Shown in pieces: positions 33,997 to 46,100 of a DNA stretch of 64,000 bases (the stretch's first letter is position 1; every line of letters begins with the position of its first letter). The DNA comes from Schizochytrium sp. TIO01 (lineage: Eukaryota; Sar; Bigyra; Thraustochytrida; Thraustochytriidae): positions 4,325,048 to 4,389,047 of the forward strand of contig SMSO01000031.1 of assembly GCA_004764695.1 (NCBI GenBank), given 5' to 3'. The notes below the pieces were generated by a model. The model ran no database searches. It saw only the letters and a program-made list of their open reading frames with translations, and was not told where the DNA came from. A program made the position numbers and the translations under genes.

Positions 33997-35401
33997 TTAA
34001 CGGGTCGCTGGTTGCTTGTTCTCCTGTGAATCAAAGTAGTTCGAAAGAAGCCTTGCCAAAAGGGTTGTTTTTGGTCGCGATGGTCTCATAGAAGCGTTGG
34101 TGAGCTGTAGGCTTACATCTGGGGTTCCTTCATCACCTTCGTGCGTCCGAGACACCATTGAACTTCCTGCAAAATCTGTAGAGCTCCGCGCAGCAAGAGA
34201 CGCGCTTGATTTCTTGCGCATGTCTCCCCTGAACTTATCTCCTACTGCTAGAAGTCGACCGTCACCACTTTCAGTAATAACTATAACTGTACCACGCGTT
34301 AGTTCCGTCTCCGAAAGACCCCTTTCATTATCTACCCCCTCAGATATGATAGTGGGAAGCCCATCATGATGACCTTGCGCTTGTTCAATAATCAAGGTAC
34401 GAACTACTACCCGCGCTGTCAGTGGGATGGTAAGCCACACAATCGGTAAAAGGTAGTCATAGTATGTGCGCAATAAGGGAATTGCAGCAAAGCAAATGTA
34501 GATCACCATTTGGCTAACAGAATGAAGGAACACATGGTTTTGAACTGATTCCATGCGTTCTTTTGTTTGCTTGATTTCGATGGATTGCAGTTGGCGATAG
34601 GCATCATCGAGTTGTATGATAAGAGTGCGTTTTAAGTGAATGGCCTGCATTGCTATAATGGCTAAAATAAGTGCAGTTCCTCCCATACAGGCAATCCAAG
34701 TAACGACATCGACACGACGGTTATTGACACCATATGCGACAAAAACAAGTGCCCCAACAACCCAGTGGCTACTTATCATAGACCACGTTGAGAAGACGCC
34801 GCGTGACATAATATTTTGAGCGCCTGGCACATGCTTTTTTTACTAATGTGGAAATCAACGCAGGCTGATATAAGCTGGAACATACATAGAAAGTTGAGCG
34901 CCCAAACCACCAGAGCAGAGTTGGGGCGAGGTCTTCTCCTACGTGCTGAGTAGTCGGATAAATCAACATTAGCACACAACAGCTGCATAAAATCGGGGAG
35001 GTAATGAAGAAATAAATCAAGAGTGTGAAGAGCGTGGTGTGCTCTGTGATGCGTCTTGGCTTGCGGAATTTAGACATTTTGATTGTTTGTGATTGATAAA
35101 ATTTGCGTAATGTCCGTAAATATGAAGGTAGATATGCACAGTATACGAGTAATAAATTAAGAAGGAGGAAACCCCAAAGGGCGCGTATGGCTGTCGCGTT
35201 AAGGTGACAGTCCATGCCCGCTGCCGAAACCCAGTCAGACGCCCCTGTCCAGCCAGGTTGACATAAGCATTGATATTCTGAGGATGCCCCCAATGCAGCG
35301 TTAATCAGCGCATCAGTACTATTAACATGCACACACTCTCCGTGGCCTGAGCAGGCCATACTAGGCTTTGCAGAAACATGTTCTCCTGTACACTGATACA
35401 T
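33997..35401 (-). CDS. EGF-like, seven-helix membrane protein (one +1 frame break)
   Basis: Two minus-strand frames join to about 467 residues. An N-terminal Cys-rich EGF-like module (about residues 4-62: CSGHGEC..., YQCLCQPGWTG...) would be outside the cell. It is followed by about seven hydrophobic helices: WGFLLLNLLLVYCAYLPSYL, LFTLLIYFFITSPILCSCC, WWFGRSTFYVCSS, WVVGALVFVAYGV, VTWIACMGGTALILAIIAM, SQMVIYICFAAIPLL and LLPIVWLTIPLTARVVV. A soluble Ser/Thr-rich tail of about 120 residues ends the protein. The frame break lies between 34769 and 34839; dropping one A from the A7 run at 34834-34840 gives a smooth join (LVKKHVPGAQ). No signal peptide is encoded from the ATG at 35401. A branch-like CTAAT and a CAG sit just upstream, so a 5' exon may be missing. 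The function is unknown; a receptor-like role is only inferred from topology. Confidence 0.72.
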
Positions 35402-38007
35402 GTCCTGCGAATTCGCGTTTAATTATTAGAGTTTTGCACGTAATAGTGTCGCGAGGTTTCCCTAATAGATAGGTCTGCGAACAGCTTGCACCTGCTCTAG
35501 CCTAAATAGAGTTTATTTTGAGACTAGGGAAAGTTGATGCTGCGTGTAAAAAATAAGATCCTAGTTCGTGGACACACCTCTATGGATGATGAACGAACAA
35601 TCTGGGACGGCAAAAGCGGATCCGTGGATTCAGAATTGCACCGACTTTTCAGCTAAGCGAAGAGAAGGATTTACGATTTTCGAATCGCGTGTTTCTACCT
35701 TCGCCCCTCTAAGGGTTCTTTTAAGCAGGGAGTATTCGTTTGGCACAAATACACCCAGCGGTTGCAGTTAATTGAATAATAGTTGTTCTTAGAATTCACT
35801 CAGCAGCTCAGCTTTAGGTAAGCGACTCTCCTGCCAATCAAGCAGTGTGCCGTGCTCTTCTACTGCACCCTCCTGTTATCACTCCTACTCCTCCAAAAGC
35901 CTGATGGTTCTAGTCTCGTGGATAGGTACTCCGAAGGATCTATTTCAGCGAACTGAATACTTCAGTACGTGTGTGAATCGCTTCACGATTGCTCCGCACA
36001 ATCTTCGATCAATCAGGTAGGCACTGCCTACAGCCAGATAGTGGGGAGACTTGCTATTTATTTGGCGACCAGAAGACCTCTTGAATATTTATATTTGCAC
36101 ACGTGCCTCTGAGGTAACTGTGGCGGCTGTATATACTGGTCTAACAGTTGTAAATAAAGGATACCTACTTTCAAAAAAAATAAAACCTCCAATCAAGCCG
36201 CTTAAAGCGCAGATGAATACAAGATTTCGGTATCTTTTCTCTCCTGGAGTGATCCCTGTTAAGTACACCCGCCTTCAAACAACCTACGCTAAGCGTAAAT
36301 CGTTATCCAGATCAAACTGCTGCACGTTGCGGCCTTCCCTGTGGCTTCCTGCTCCTTGAAGATGCAAAACAGGGCAACCAATTCACAGCTTTTCCTAGTT
36401 CTTCAGAAGATCTGAAGCCGGGGAACGATCATTCAATACTAAGAAGAGCACTTTACGAGCGAAGTAATGGGGAATCGCTTCGCTGCTCCCAGTGTCTGTG
36501 TCGTTCCTCTCGCTTTCTATACTTGCCAAACTAGAAAAATAGTTTGATCCTAAATGTTGAATAACTGAGCGAATCGTGTTCCACGCGCCCCGAAATGGAT
36601 CGACGAGTCAAACTAAATTAGTCCAGGCAGTCAAGCAGCTGGGTAAGCCTTTCAGTTCAGGTTATAGTTGAAGATTCCTCTTCCTCAGCCCGCTCGCTGG
36701 CACCAAATAGCGAGCGAGCGAGTGAGGGTCCGTACCAAGGTACCACGAGGAGTACGTCGGAGCCGCAGTATTATTGAACTGCACACAACAAATATACAGA
36801 GACTAGTACCATTATTTCATTCTCTCTTTCTTTTTCTTTCTCCAATTCATTTCTTTCTTAAGTCGCGGAAATCATAAAACCTGTACCACTCCTTGCAAGA
36901 CTAACCAAAAGCAACGAGCACGAGCAAACCCCTCGAGACACAGGCCCATTCGATCTTGACAGCGGGTGTCGAAGAGGAAGCTAGTGATCAACGGAGAAGA
37001 GCGTCTCCACTAAGTTCGAAAGAGCTCTGGTATTTATTCCTCTGGAAAAAAGGACTCCTAGGTAGAAAAGGATCAGCACCAGCGAAAAGCCCTTGTGTTT
37101 CTTGAATAACAACTGCTAGGTACTGGGCAGAGTGTCATAGTCTGGAGGCCTTGTGTCTGCGAACTCTGGCTCGACTTTTAGCAAAAGCAAAAGTACCTTT
37201 GATTGAATGGTTGATTCAACACGATTGCAGAGTGATGGAGTGCAAAGTGTGCACTGCACCTAATCGTCATTCACTAGGTAGGTAAGTTGCAAGGCTATTA
37301 TTATGGTAACTAGAGATCAAGTGTTCATTCACAGCAACGCTGGCAATGATGACAATTGGAAGGTTATGAAACGGGAACTATTTTAGTAGGTTTGCAGAGG
37401 CGGAGACTCTTCTCGCAAAATGAACCTCCCTCTCTCCCTGATTCAATCCTTAATTATGGAGACTTTTTAAAGTTTTTCTGCTAAAGCCTGAATGTGGTTC
37501 TCTTTGTAAGAATAGAATGAAATATAGAACCACTCTATTATGAGCGCGAAAAGCAACGAGTGAGTGCACCTCAATTGCATTGAGGCAAGCCAATTGTCAT
37601 CCATTGCTGACTATTGTAGTAAATAAGCAGGTCTGATATTTAAAAGAAAATATGATATTTATTCATAGAAAGGTTTTGTTGTTGTCGATCTTCATTGATA
37701 GGTTTAGCTGCACTAAATTCGTTTACGTCTTTGTCATCGTCATTGAGGGCCGCGGGTACAATAATAAAGATTGTACTACTACTACAAGGCATGTATTTTT
37801 CTAGCAACAACAAAGAGAGACATGTTGAAAAGGAGGTGAGTCAGGTTTCCGTTCATATCAGTGGTGTCCCGGTACCAAATGTGCCAAGACGAGTTATTTG
37901 TTGCTTGTAATTCTTGCAAGCAACTCCTCTCCCAGGTAGCTAATAGACACATGTATGAATGTATATATGCATGTATGGTATGGTGGTATCGCATGAAATG
38001 GCAATCC
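35402..38007. other. Intergenic region, 2.6 kb
   Basis: No gene is supported. The left end may hold the promoter and a missing 5' exon of the seven-helix protein gene; the right end holds the 3' flank of the Myb gene. Short frames (36051-36359, 37695-37910) have no recognisable content. TAGGTACC-type motifs recur. Confidence 0.45.
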
Positions 38008-40683
38008 TTAAGCAGCAGTAGTCTTGGCAGCTACTTGGAGGGACTGCTCTTTTTGAGTTTTAGTGGTGGCACTATCTGTGGCTTGAGAACTGTTGGGACT
38101 GCTATCGGCTGCACGCACGCCAGCTTCGCCTGTCAAGGTGGCCTGAGCATCGTTGGCGTTGGCCATGTTGGAATTGTTCGAGTTGTTCATAGGAGAGACA
38201 GCCACAAGCGCAGCCTCGAGCGCCTCAATAGAGAAATCAAATTCCTGAAAGTTGGAGGCATTGGGCGTCTGCGATGGCATCTGGAAGCCAGACATGTAAG
38301 AATCATTGCGGCCAAAAATCGCATTGCTCTGGGGCGCACCGTTGCCGCTACCAAAATAAGAATTTCCGTTGCTACTTCCATTAGAACCACCAGCATGCTG
38401 GGAGTAAACGTTTGACTGGTTCTGGCCTTGTGCTGATCCATCTTGTTCAAGATTACGGGACTGCTGGCTCTGATGCTGCGGCGTACGAGCGCCCCACTTG
38501 CTAAAGAGAGGAGTGTTCCGGGCAGAGAGCAGCGGTGCGAGAGGAGAATTTACATCAAACCGAGGAGAAAACAGCTGCGAGCCACCCTGTGCAGGAGTGG
38601 GTGGCGCGATGAACATATTTGCAAAGCTGGAGTAGTTTCCGAACATTGGTGAGCCAATCACGCCCTGCGACAGGTTGAGGCCGGCCATTTTTGGGCTCAA
38701 TTGACCAAGAAGGCTCACGGCTTCTGCAGAAGCTGGGGTCAGCTTGGCCAACGATCCGAGTTCAAAGTCTGCCATACCACGGGATGTGTTCGGGAAAGTT
38801 TCAACTTGGAGATCCGGGCGTTTTACAATGCCCTGCTTAGCCTTTACGGTGCGGCGCTGCTTCACAGGCTTGCCCACACTGAGCTGTTTGGAAGGGTTGG
38901 GGCGTTTAAGACCGCCCATGGACTTCTCTGGGAGGCTGTCACTGCTGATGGCTCTCAACTTCCGTGACGAGCTGTCCATTCCTTTTCCCTTGGGCATTGT
39001 GCCAAGCCCTTGATGCAATCCAAGAGTCTTGGGTCCGAGATCCTGTGAAAGAATTGTCGGCGGTGGTGGTGGCGGCAAGTTCATGTTCTCAACTTCACTG
39101 GACATCTTCATACCAGAGCCGTTTCCACTGGAAGAATCGTGCGACAGTTGCATGGATGAAGATGAAGACACAGAGTATGCAGGATTTTCTGCGTTAGCAC
39201 CATTGGCGGAGCCAATAGGGTTCAAAGGCATGCGGGTAGCCTTGTTGTTACTGCTGTTGATAAGGTTGTTTGTGTTCATACGGTTCTGGTCCTCAGCTTC
39301 AAGAACAGGGGACGCTGACGAAACGGAGAGAGTTGAAGCTGGGGTATGATCGTGACGAAGGTCCCCGCATAAAGAAGGTGGGTCATCGAGCACAAGTGCA
39401 TCTTCGCTTTCTTTCTCTTCCTCATCCTGGTCCAATTTATCACAGAAATCCATGCCCTCCTCAGGCTGTTTGGGAAGAATCTTGCCGTTCTTTGTGATGA
39501 TCACATGCTTAAGAAGTGGGTGGTCGGGCATTTCTGCGCCAGTTTCTGCTGCACGAGCTGCCTGGCGAGCAAGGCGGCGCATTGTTGAGTAGTAGCGGTT
39601 CTTGATTGCATTATCAGTGCGTCCGTGCACATACTTGGCAATTTCCGCCCACTGGTTACCAAGCTTGGCGTGGTACTCAAAGATAATCCGGTCTTCCTCC
39701 TTAGTCCAAGTGCCCTTCTTGACGTCCGGGTTGAGATGGTTATGCCAGCGCTCGCGGCACTGCTTTCCAATTCGGCCAGGGAGCTCGGCAGCAATAAGAG
39801 ACCAAGATTTAGCTCCAAGACGTTGTACGGTAGCATGCAAAGTGCGGTCCTCCTCGGCGCTCCACGGGCGCTTGGAAAGCGACTTCTCTTCTTTACCACC
39901 AATGTGCATGAATGCGAATTTCTTGGCATTGTGGTTGTTATTGTTCTCGTTGGGCGAAGGTGACATCAAGCTTGAAGCGTGGTGCAGGTGAGCACGTGCG
40001 TGGTGATGTGAGTGCATATACGGCAACCTTGCGTGGTCGTAAAACATTTTTGAGCCTTGGCTCTGAGAGTGGAGTTGTGCATTCATAATGGAGGACATTC
40101 CCGCAGATCCACTGTTGTTAGAGTAGCCATGGTGCTGCGCCATGACAATACGATTGGAAGCACCATTCATTCCAGATGATCCATGGCCATGCATGGATGA
40201 AAACTGCTGTTGCGAATGGTGGTGGTGGTGTTGCTGGTGGTGGTGATGGTGCTGCTGCTCATGCGAATATTGGTGATGATAATGGTGCTGGTGTTGGTGC
40301 TGATGGTGCTGGTGATGCATATGATGTTCACGGTTCATGGTTGACGACATGGAGAGGCTAGCGATACTGTCTTTGTTTTGCTGGGTGGAAAGTGGCAACA
40401 AGTAGCTCCGTGATTGCATAGCAATCGGTCCGAGCTTGAGCCTAGAAGCGGTAAGAACTGCAGCGAGAGGTGCTGATGATGAAACCGCGTTTGAAGAGCT
40501 CAACTGCGTTGAGTTGGTCGTCGAAGTGGTGGTACTGCTGGTGCTCGCCACGCTTACCTCGGCACCGAGGTCTGCACGTTTCGAGCTTGCACTTGCGCTG
40601 GCGGTGGCAAAGGGCTTTGTATCCGTCGAGTTCGGGTGATTGTTCGAGCGCTCCTTGGAGTCTGCGTCGTTTGCCATTGACAT
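38008..40683 (-). CDS. R2R3-Myb transcription factor
   Basis: An 891-residue nuclear DNA-binding protein. Two Myb repeats lie at about residues 268-372. R2 runs from [15 protein letters not shown] to [16 protein letters not shown]3 runs from [47 protein letters not shown]. The spaced tryptophans (W-x~19-W-x~19-W; in R3 the first is W of GTW and the last is replaced by Y) and the recognition helices are typical of animal-like c-Myb/plant 3R-Myb repeats. An N-terminal region is Ser/Thr-rich and then strongly His/Gln-rich (about residues 120-165). The C-terminal 450 residues are Ser/Asn/Pro-rich with a KRPNPSKQ...[11 protein letters not shown] basic stretch that may be a nuclear signal. The ATG at 40683 is followed by a second ATG two codons later. 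There is no intron. Target genes are unknown. Confidence 0.93.
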   Translation of the reverse strand: MSMANDADSKERSNNHPNSTDTKPFATASASASSKRADLGAEVSVASTSSTTTSTTNSTQLSSSNAVSSSAPLAAVLTASRLKLGPIAMQSRSYLLPLSTQQNKDSIASLSMSSTMNREHHMHHQHHQHQHQHHYHHQYSHEQQHHHHHQQHHHHHSQQQFSSMHGHGSSGMNGASNRIVMAQHHGYSNNSGSAGMSSIMNAQLHSQSQGSKMFYDHARLPYMHSHHHARAHLHHASSLMSPSPNENNNNHNAKKFAFMHIGGKEEKSLSKRPWSAEEDRTLHATVQRLGAKSWSLIAAELPGRIGKQCRERWHNHLNPDVKKGTWTKEEDRIIFEYHAKLGNQWAEIAKYVHGRTDNAIKNRYYSTMRRLARQAARAAETGAEMPDHPLLKHVIITKNGKILPKQPEEGMDFCDKLDQDEEEKESEDALVLDDPPSLCGDLRHDHTPASTLSVSSASPVLEAEDQNRMNTNNLINSSNNKATRMPLNPIGSANGANAENPAYSVSSSSSMQLSHDSSSGNGSGMKMSSEVENMNLPPPPPPTILSQDLGPKTLGLHQGLGTMPKGKGMDSSSRKLRAISSDSLPEKSMGGLKRPNPSKQLSVGKPVKQRRTVKAKQGIVKRPDLQVETFPNTSRGMADFELGSLAKLTPASAEAVSLLGQLSPKMAGLNLSQGVIGSPMFGNYSSFANMFIAPPTPAQGGSQLFSPRFDVNSPLAPLLSARNTPLFSKWGARTPQHQSQQSRNLEQDGSAQGQNQSNVYSQHAGGSNGSSNGNSYFGSGNGAPQSNAIFGRNDSYMSGFQMPSQTPNASNFQEFDFSIEALEAALVAVSPMNNSNNSNMANANDAQATLTGEAGVRAADSSPNSSQATDSATTKTQKEQSLQVAAKTTAA
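40190..40330 (-). repeat. CAC/CAG-type triplet tract coding His/Gln
   Basis: Within the Myb coding sequence, an imperfect run of CAC, CAT and CAG codons encodes clusters of His and Gln (about residues 120-165). The mixed codon use suggests selection on the amino acids or old repeat expansion. Confidence 0.8.
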
Positions 40684-41982
40684 ATGCTGCTGCTTTACCG
40701 AGCTCGCGAGGACGAGACGGCTTTGTCTTTCAAGGCCAAAGCCTACTGCTCCCTCACAACAATGTCTTTCACTCCCTCACTCAACCTCTCACTCCTCTCT
40801 CTCACTCAGTCGCTCCCTCACTCCCTCACAACCCTGTCTTGCAATTAGCACTGCTGCTCGCCTGTGCTCGACTCAATTCCAGTCTTGTCGCTCACCAACC
40901 GAGCACAGCGCCCCTGCGTCCCAATTCTTCGGCGCTTTTGTCACTACTAGCCCGTCGAATCAGAAACTAGCTGCTAATTTCCCTGATGAGTGATCAAGCA
41001 AGGCGAGAATAGTGAATGAATCACTCAATCCCATCTATTGCCGGCCTTGATTTTCGATCGAAGTCAACGATAACACGATAACAGAACTATGTTTCTCTCG
41101 AACCTCTTACCGGATCCCTTAGGCCTCCCTAAGGCCATTTAGGACTCCACCTCACTTCTCGTGCCGCGCGGGGATAAGGCTCACCTAGCTGATTCCATAG
41201 CACCTGCGCTTTCTTACGAGATGCTGCGGCAGCCCACTCTTCCTCTGTCCCTCTCTGTCTTTGCCCCTCTCAGAGTGTCTTTCCTTGTTTTTATTTTAAG
41301 AATAAACTAAACTAAACTAAACAATAGCTTTAAAGGGAAAGATGAAGAAAACCTAGTTGGAAACACCTCCGATTCTTTTTGGGAGAAGAGCACCGCTAAC
41401 AGGCTGATTGCTTCGAGTTGCTGCACAAGTTGCAAGATGGAGGTGAAGGAGCAGGCGGCAGCGAGCTTTACTCTGGAGTTTATTGAGCACGCTGAGCTTG
41501 TTGGACTTGAAGTTTCCAATGGATTTGATGAATGAGGGCGGAGCTGATTGACGAAGACAGAGAATTTGAAGAATGTGCGACAGGAAGAAAGGCGCGAATC
41601 AACAAGCAATTCAACGCGCTGATAACTTGAGCTAACTAGATGGGAAGGTCCTTGAACACACATTTTCATGAACGAAACCTCGTCAGGCTTAGCTTCAATT
41701 TCGCTGACAGACCCAAGCTCAAGCTCGAGTTGGCTCGGCCTTTACCATGCGTAAGCTTAGAAGGCTTTTTCACTCTTGGTTTGGCGCCTCTTCAAGTTGT
41801 CTTTCTTGTGTTTGATCAGGTGAGTTCTCTTCTCCTTCTTCCTGCTCGTCTTGCCACAAACTTCCTTGCTTCCTTCTACCTCCTTCCTTCCTTCCGTCTC
41901 GACGCTCTGCAATGATGTCTTAATTCTCTTCTCCAAGCAAGGCGAGCTTAGTAAGCAGTTCCCTGAGAGCAGAGTTTCTCGA

Positions 41983-42052
41983 GCTAGGTAGGTACATACA
42001 TACATACGTACATTTATACATACACTCATACATACTTAGGTACCTACCCACT
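41983..42052. repeat. TAGG/TACA microsatellite cluster
   Basis: Imperfect tandem TAGG and TACA tetranucleotides, ending in TTAGGTACCTACC. The two ends are partly inverted copies of each other. Confidence 0.75.
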
Positions 42053-43135
42053 CACTCGAATGGGTTTACATGTAAATTGATTCTAAATAGTTCTTCTGGG
42101 TAGCAAGTCGAAGATGTTTCTTCAACACCATCGCTCTTTTCCAGCACAACTCAAAAGCTTAGGAGCCTTCGACAGGCGACCTCTAACAGTCGAAGTATAT
42201 GGAAATTCCGCGAGCTGGTCAGGATAAGATCGGGTCCCTTGTTCAATAACATTATAGAGTCCTTTGTTTAATTTGGCGCCGATTTCGCTCAATCAATTTA
42301 CACCGATTCTGCATTACTATTTGTTTTTACAATCATGTTATTCGATCTCGGTTCGCGTTATCGAGGGCCAAATGACGAGCATGCCGATACGCGGATGCTG
42401 TGCAGCCGACTTTTTGGGGCAAATGGCACAGGCTGCTGCTTCATTTGGAGTGACTCAATTCGCTTGAGAGAAGAAGCTGCGGAGATCGATTGGGTAATGT
42501 GGCGGCTGGGCTCACCAGGCCGCGGCTGGAGACGTAGGTTAGCGCCTCTGTGCACCAAGTTTGACAAAGAAGGTAGTTTTTGCTTCATTTTTCTTTTTCT
42601 TCGCTTATAAAAGTACCTAGGTATGTACAAACATATAGGTACTCCAATATTTTATTTTATTTAAAGTTAAAAATCAACTTCATTTTTATTTCTTCTTATT
42701 AATTTTTTTAATATAAAGTTTACACTCTGTCACAGTCGGAGCGGGACCTTGCCATTTTGATAATTTACACGGTTTCTGATTTTGCATGTAGCTCAGGCGA
42801 TATACATTAGCTTGCCATCAGGTCGAAGGACAAGAGCATGGATTAAGTCGATTGTCTGGTTTCATGGAGCGGCTTCAAAGCTATGGTTTAAATTGTATAC
42901 TGGCATCGTCGAGCACGGGAACAAGAGGACTTAAGACTGACCCTCCCACGTGCTCTTGCGCTGACCCTTCCAATATAGGGCAAGGAAATTTCAATATCAA
43001 CAATGAGATCTTGTATACGGATAAGGCAGACGCTGGGCATTACTATTATTTTAGACCTAACTTTAGACTAAGCCTGCAAGTTGAAATGTAGCTCAATGAG
43101 ACATGCCACAAAGTAGCAGCACCAAAGTTCGCAAG

Positions 43136-43161
43136 AAAAAAAAAAAAGAAAAAAAAAAAGA
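43136..43161. repeat. Poly-A tract with G interruptions
   Basis: A run of As broken only by single Gs, in non-coding DNA. Confidence 0.8.
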
Positions 43162-46100
43162 GGCATCACTCAGACTTGGATTTAATATTATTCAATTTCG
43201 AAACTCCATGGTTATACAGAGGCACCTTGCACTTAGCGAGAAGAAGCTTCTTTTACGAAGAAGAATTTGTGCGTCCATCTTCCTTCTTAATTTTTTTAGG
43301 GGGACCTTGCAACAGAAGCTGAGTCCACTAACTTCACGCTAAACTATTTGCTAAAAGCTTGGCAGTATTTTTCAGTCTTTGATATCTTCTGCAAAATTAT
43401 TCAGCTCAAGAAAGCACAGGAGTATGCCTTCTGTCATGAGCAATCGAAATCAAGCCTTAAATTATATTACATTGATACATTCATGCATTCTCATCAAGTT
43501 TTATATACATTGATAGAGTTTTGAAGCACGAGGGCCTCGTACTTTAAAATCTTTGTCTCGTGTTGCTGTGCTGCTCTGGGTGCTGCCCTTAGTTATTCGG
43601 AGTGGCAATTGGAATATATTGTGTGTAGTCTTCGCCAAAAGGACCATTAGAACTTGTAAAAGCTTGCAGGAACAAGTTGGCAAGACTACAGGCCCTGCAA
43701 GTTGCATATGTTGCAACAACGAGAAGGAATTAATGATTTATTGAGTAAGGAGGCGAGAAAGATCAGTAAAGAGAGACACACAGAGAGAAGGAGAGTCAAA
43801 CTCAGCGCTTGCGTTTGAGAGTGCTAATATTTCTCTATGAAGTAGCTATTGTTCTTTATGCGTGCAGCTAATGGAGGACCTATGCTAGCTGTGTAGAATT
43901 GTCCATTTTCTTTAATTTTGGCTTGAGTCAAAGAACTCCGTCAGAATGACCTACCCTATCTCTGAGTCCAGATAGCTAGAAATAAATAGTGTCACTTCTT
44001 GTTTTTGTCAGGACTCTTCTCATTACTTGAGCTACTGTAGCAGTCTTGCACTACTGCATCATGTGGCTAGGTCATCGTGCAAAGTTCTGTGTTGCATTGG
44101 ATGCCTTTTCCTGTGGTCGATCTTGATGCGGTGTTTCTTTGGTCTTTCACTTCTAAGTTCTTTTCGGTTGTTTCTCGTCAAGTTTCGCAGAATTCACCTG
44201 CCAACTTTCTTTTTCGCAAGCTGAAGGAATAAGAAGCCCAAATTGAGGCATACAGGACCTCAAATTAGCGGCGGTCTTTGCGGCGCGGAGTGGCACCCTC
44301 CAGCGTATGAGCGGGTTGTCTGGCAGACATACGCGCACACACTTCTGAAACGGTCACCAGCTAAAAAGTTTTCTCACAACCTACGTACTTACATTCCTCA
44401 TGCTCCTTTCAAGGTCATCGACATTTGCTAGGAGTAATTATTACCTACTAAAGAAAAAAAGTAGAACCTCTCGTTTCAAGTTGGTAAGACAAGGGCTCTT
44501 TATTCTTAATTTTTTTCCTTTTTAAAAGTATTATCTACAGTGATGGAATGTCATTTCGAGCTGGAAAAGTTTGATATACCAGGTATGGTACACACTAGCT
44601 AAAGTATGAATAGAACGCGCTGCTCTGGGGGTTCCCTGGGCTTCTTATAAGCACTCGCGTGAGTACAGTTGGATATCACTGGCAGCTACCACCGATTTGT
44701 TTGCAATTTATCTAATCTGTTTTATTTTGTTTTGTTTTATAATTGTTGTAACAAGGTGCCAATAGAAGTCTCACGACTCAGAAGAGAACAGTCAGTAAAA
44801 GGAACGAGCGCATTGATGAAAGTTTTGTTTGTTTACAAACGCGTCTCTGGAGAAAAATGGGGTATTACTGTATTTTATTTATTGAATTTCAAGTCGAGAA
44901 TACGAATCGATTCACGTAACAGCTTGAAACCCTACTGATGAACCTTGATGGTTTTATTTTAACTTTCATTCATTGTGGATTTTCTTCCCTCAGAGGTTGT
45001 CAGTGCGTCAGTACCTGCGAGCCCTTCAGTCTACGTACGTGACTCTACAGATAAAGAGGTAAAGTGGAGGTCCATAGATGCTCCTGATCACTCAGCCCTT
45101 TATAATAATCAAAGAAAAACTTATATACTAGTATGCACCTTTTCAATGGCCAAGATGGAGAAGATAATATTGTCTGCTAGCAGAGCCAAAAAAATGCCCT
45201 TGATTTGTTTTTCGAATTGAAAGAAGAACTGTTCAGTAGATATGGCAGGAGTTTTGAAAAAAATATGTTCCAGATACTTCGCCAAACCTCTCTAAATGAC
45301 TTAGGAAGCTCCAGCTATCGTCTCTGACTTAAGTTTCGTCATTTCCACTGCTGGACTGGAAACCTTAACGAGTTCCGATATAAACCTTCAATTTTCTTCC
45401 CACACGATAGAAAGTCTCGCGAGTCTTTCGGGTCTTTCTTTTCTTCTTTTTATTCATACTAAATAGTAGAAGTAAATCTTTGGGTTAATTTTTTATTTTT
45501 TTTTAATTTAAATAACTTAAACATGTTTTCGTGTCTGTTCGCGAGGTTGAAGAGGCGGCGCGACTTATAGGCTAGCGAAGAAGTAAAAAGTGGGCGCGAA
45601 TGTGCGTGTGAAAGATATTATGATCACGTTCTGCGATACTACGATACATACTATTATGATGCAAGGAGGAAAAAGGAGTCTTCAAATTATTATCTGCTCT
45701 CTGCTCGGAAAAGTGGAAGAAATGTGCCGATCGTAGCGAGTACCAATAAAGATCTTAAAGTATTTTTATGGTTGTGGAAGATAAGCCCATGAGAGAATAC
45801 AACAAACTATATTTCTTTGGATTCTCTTATCTGACTACATGTGATAAAGCATCTTAAGATTGCAGGCAGCTATCCTCCGAACACATGATAAAACTGTAAG
45901 CATTATGCGGATCAGCATAGATTTATATGTCGATCAAAACAAAGCTGGAGTCGTAACTTCCGAGCACAGCAAAAGCAGCATCGTGAATCACGAATTATAC
46001 AGCGTCAATGACTTTCATTCTTAGTTGGAACTATAAAATGGCGCGTAACTGTAAATCAAACTGCCTCGCGCATACCACCAGTGCACAGGTGCTTTGTTGT

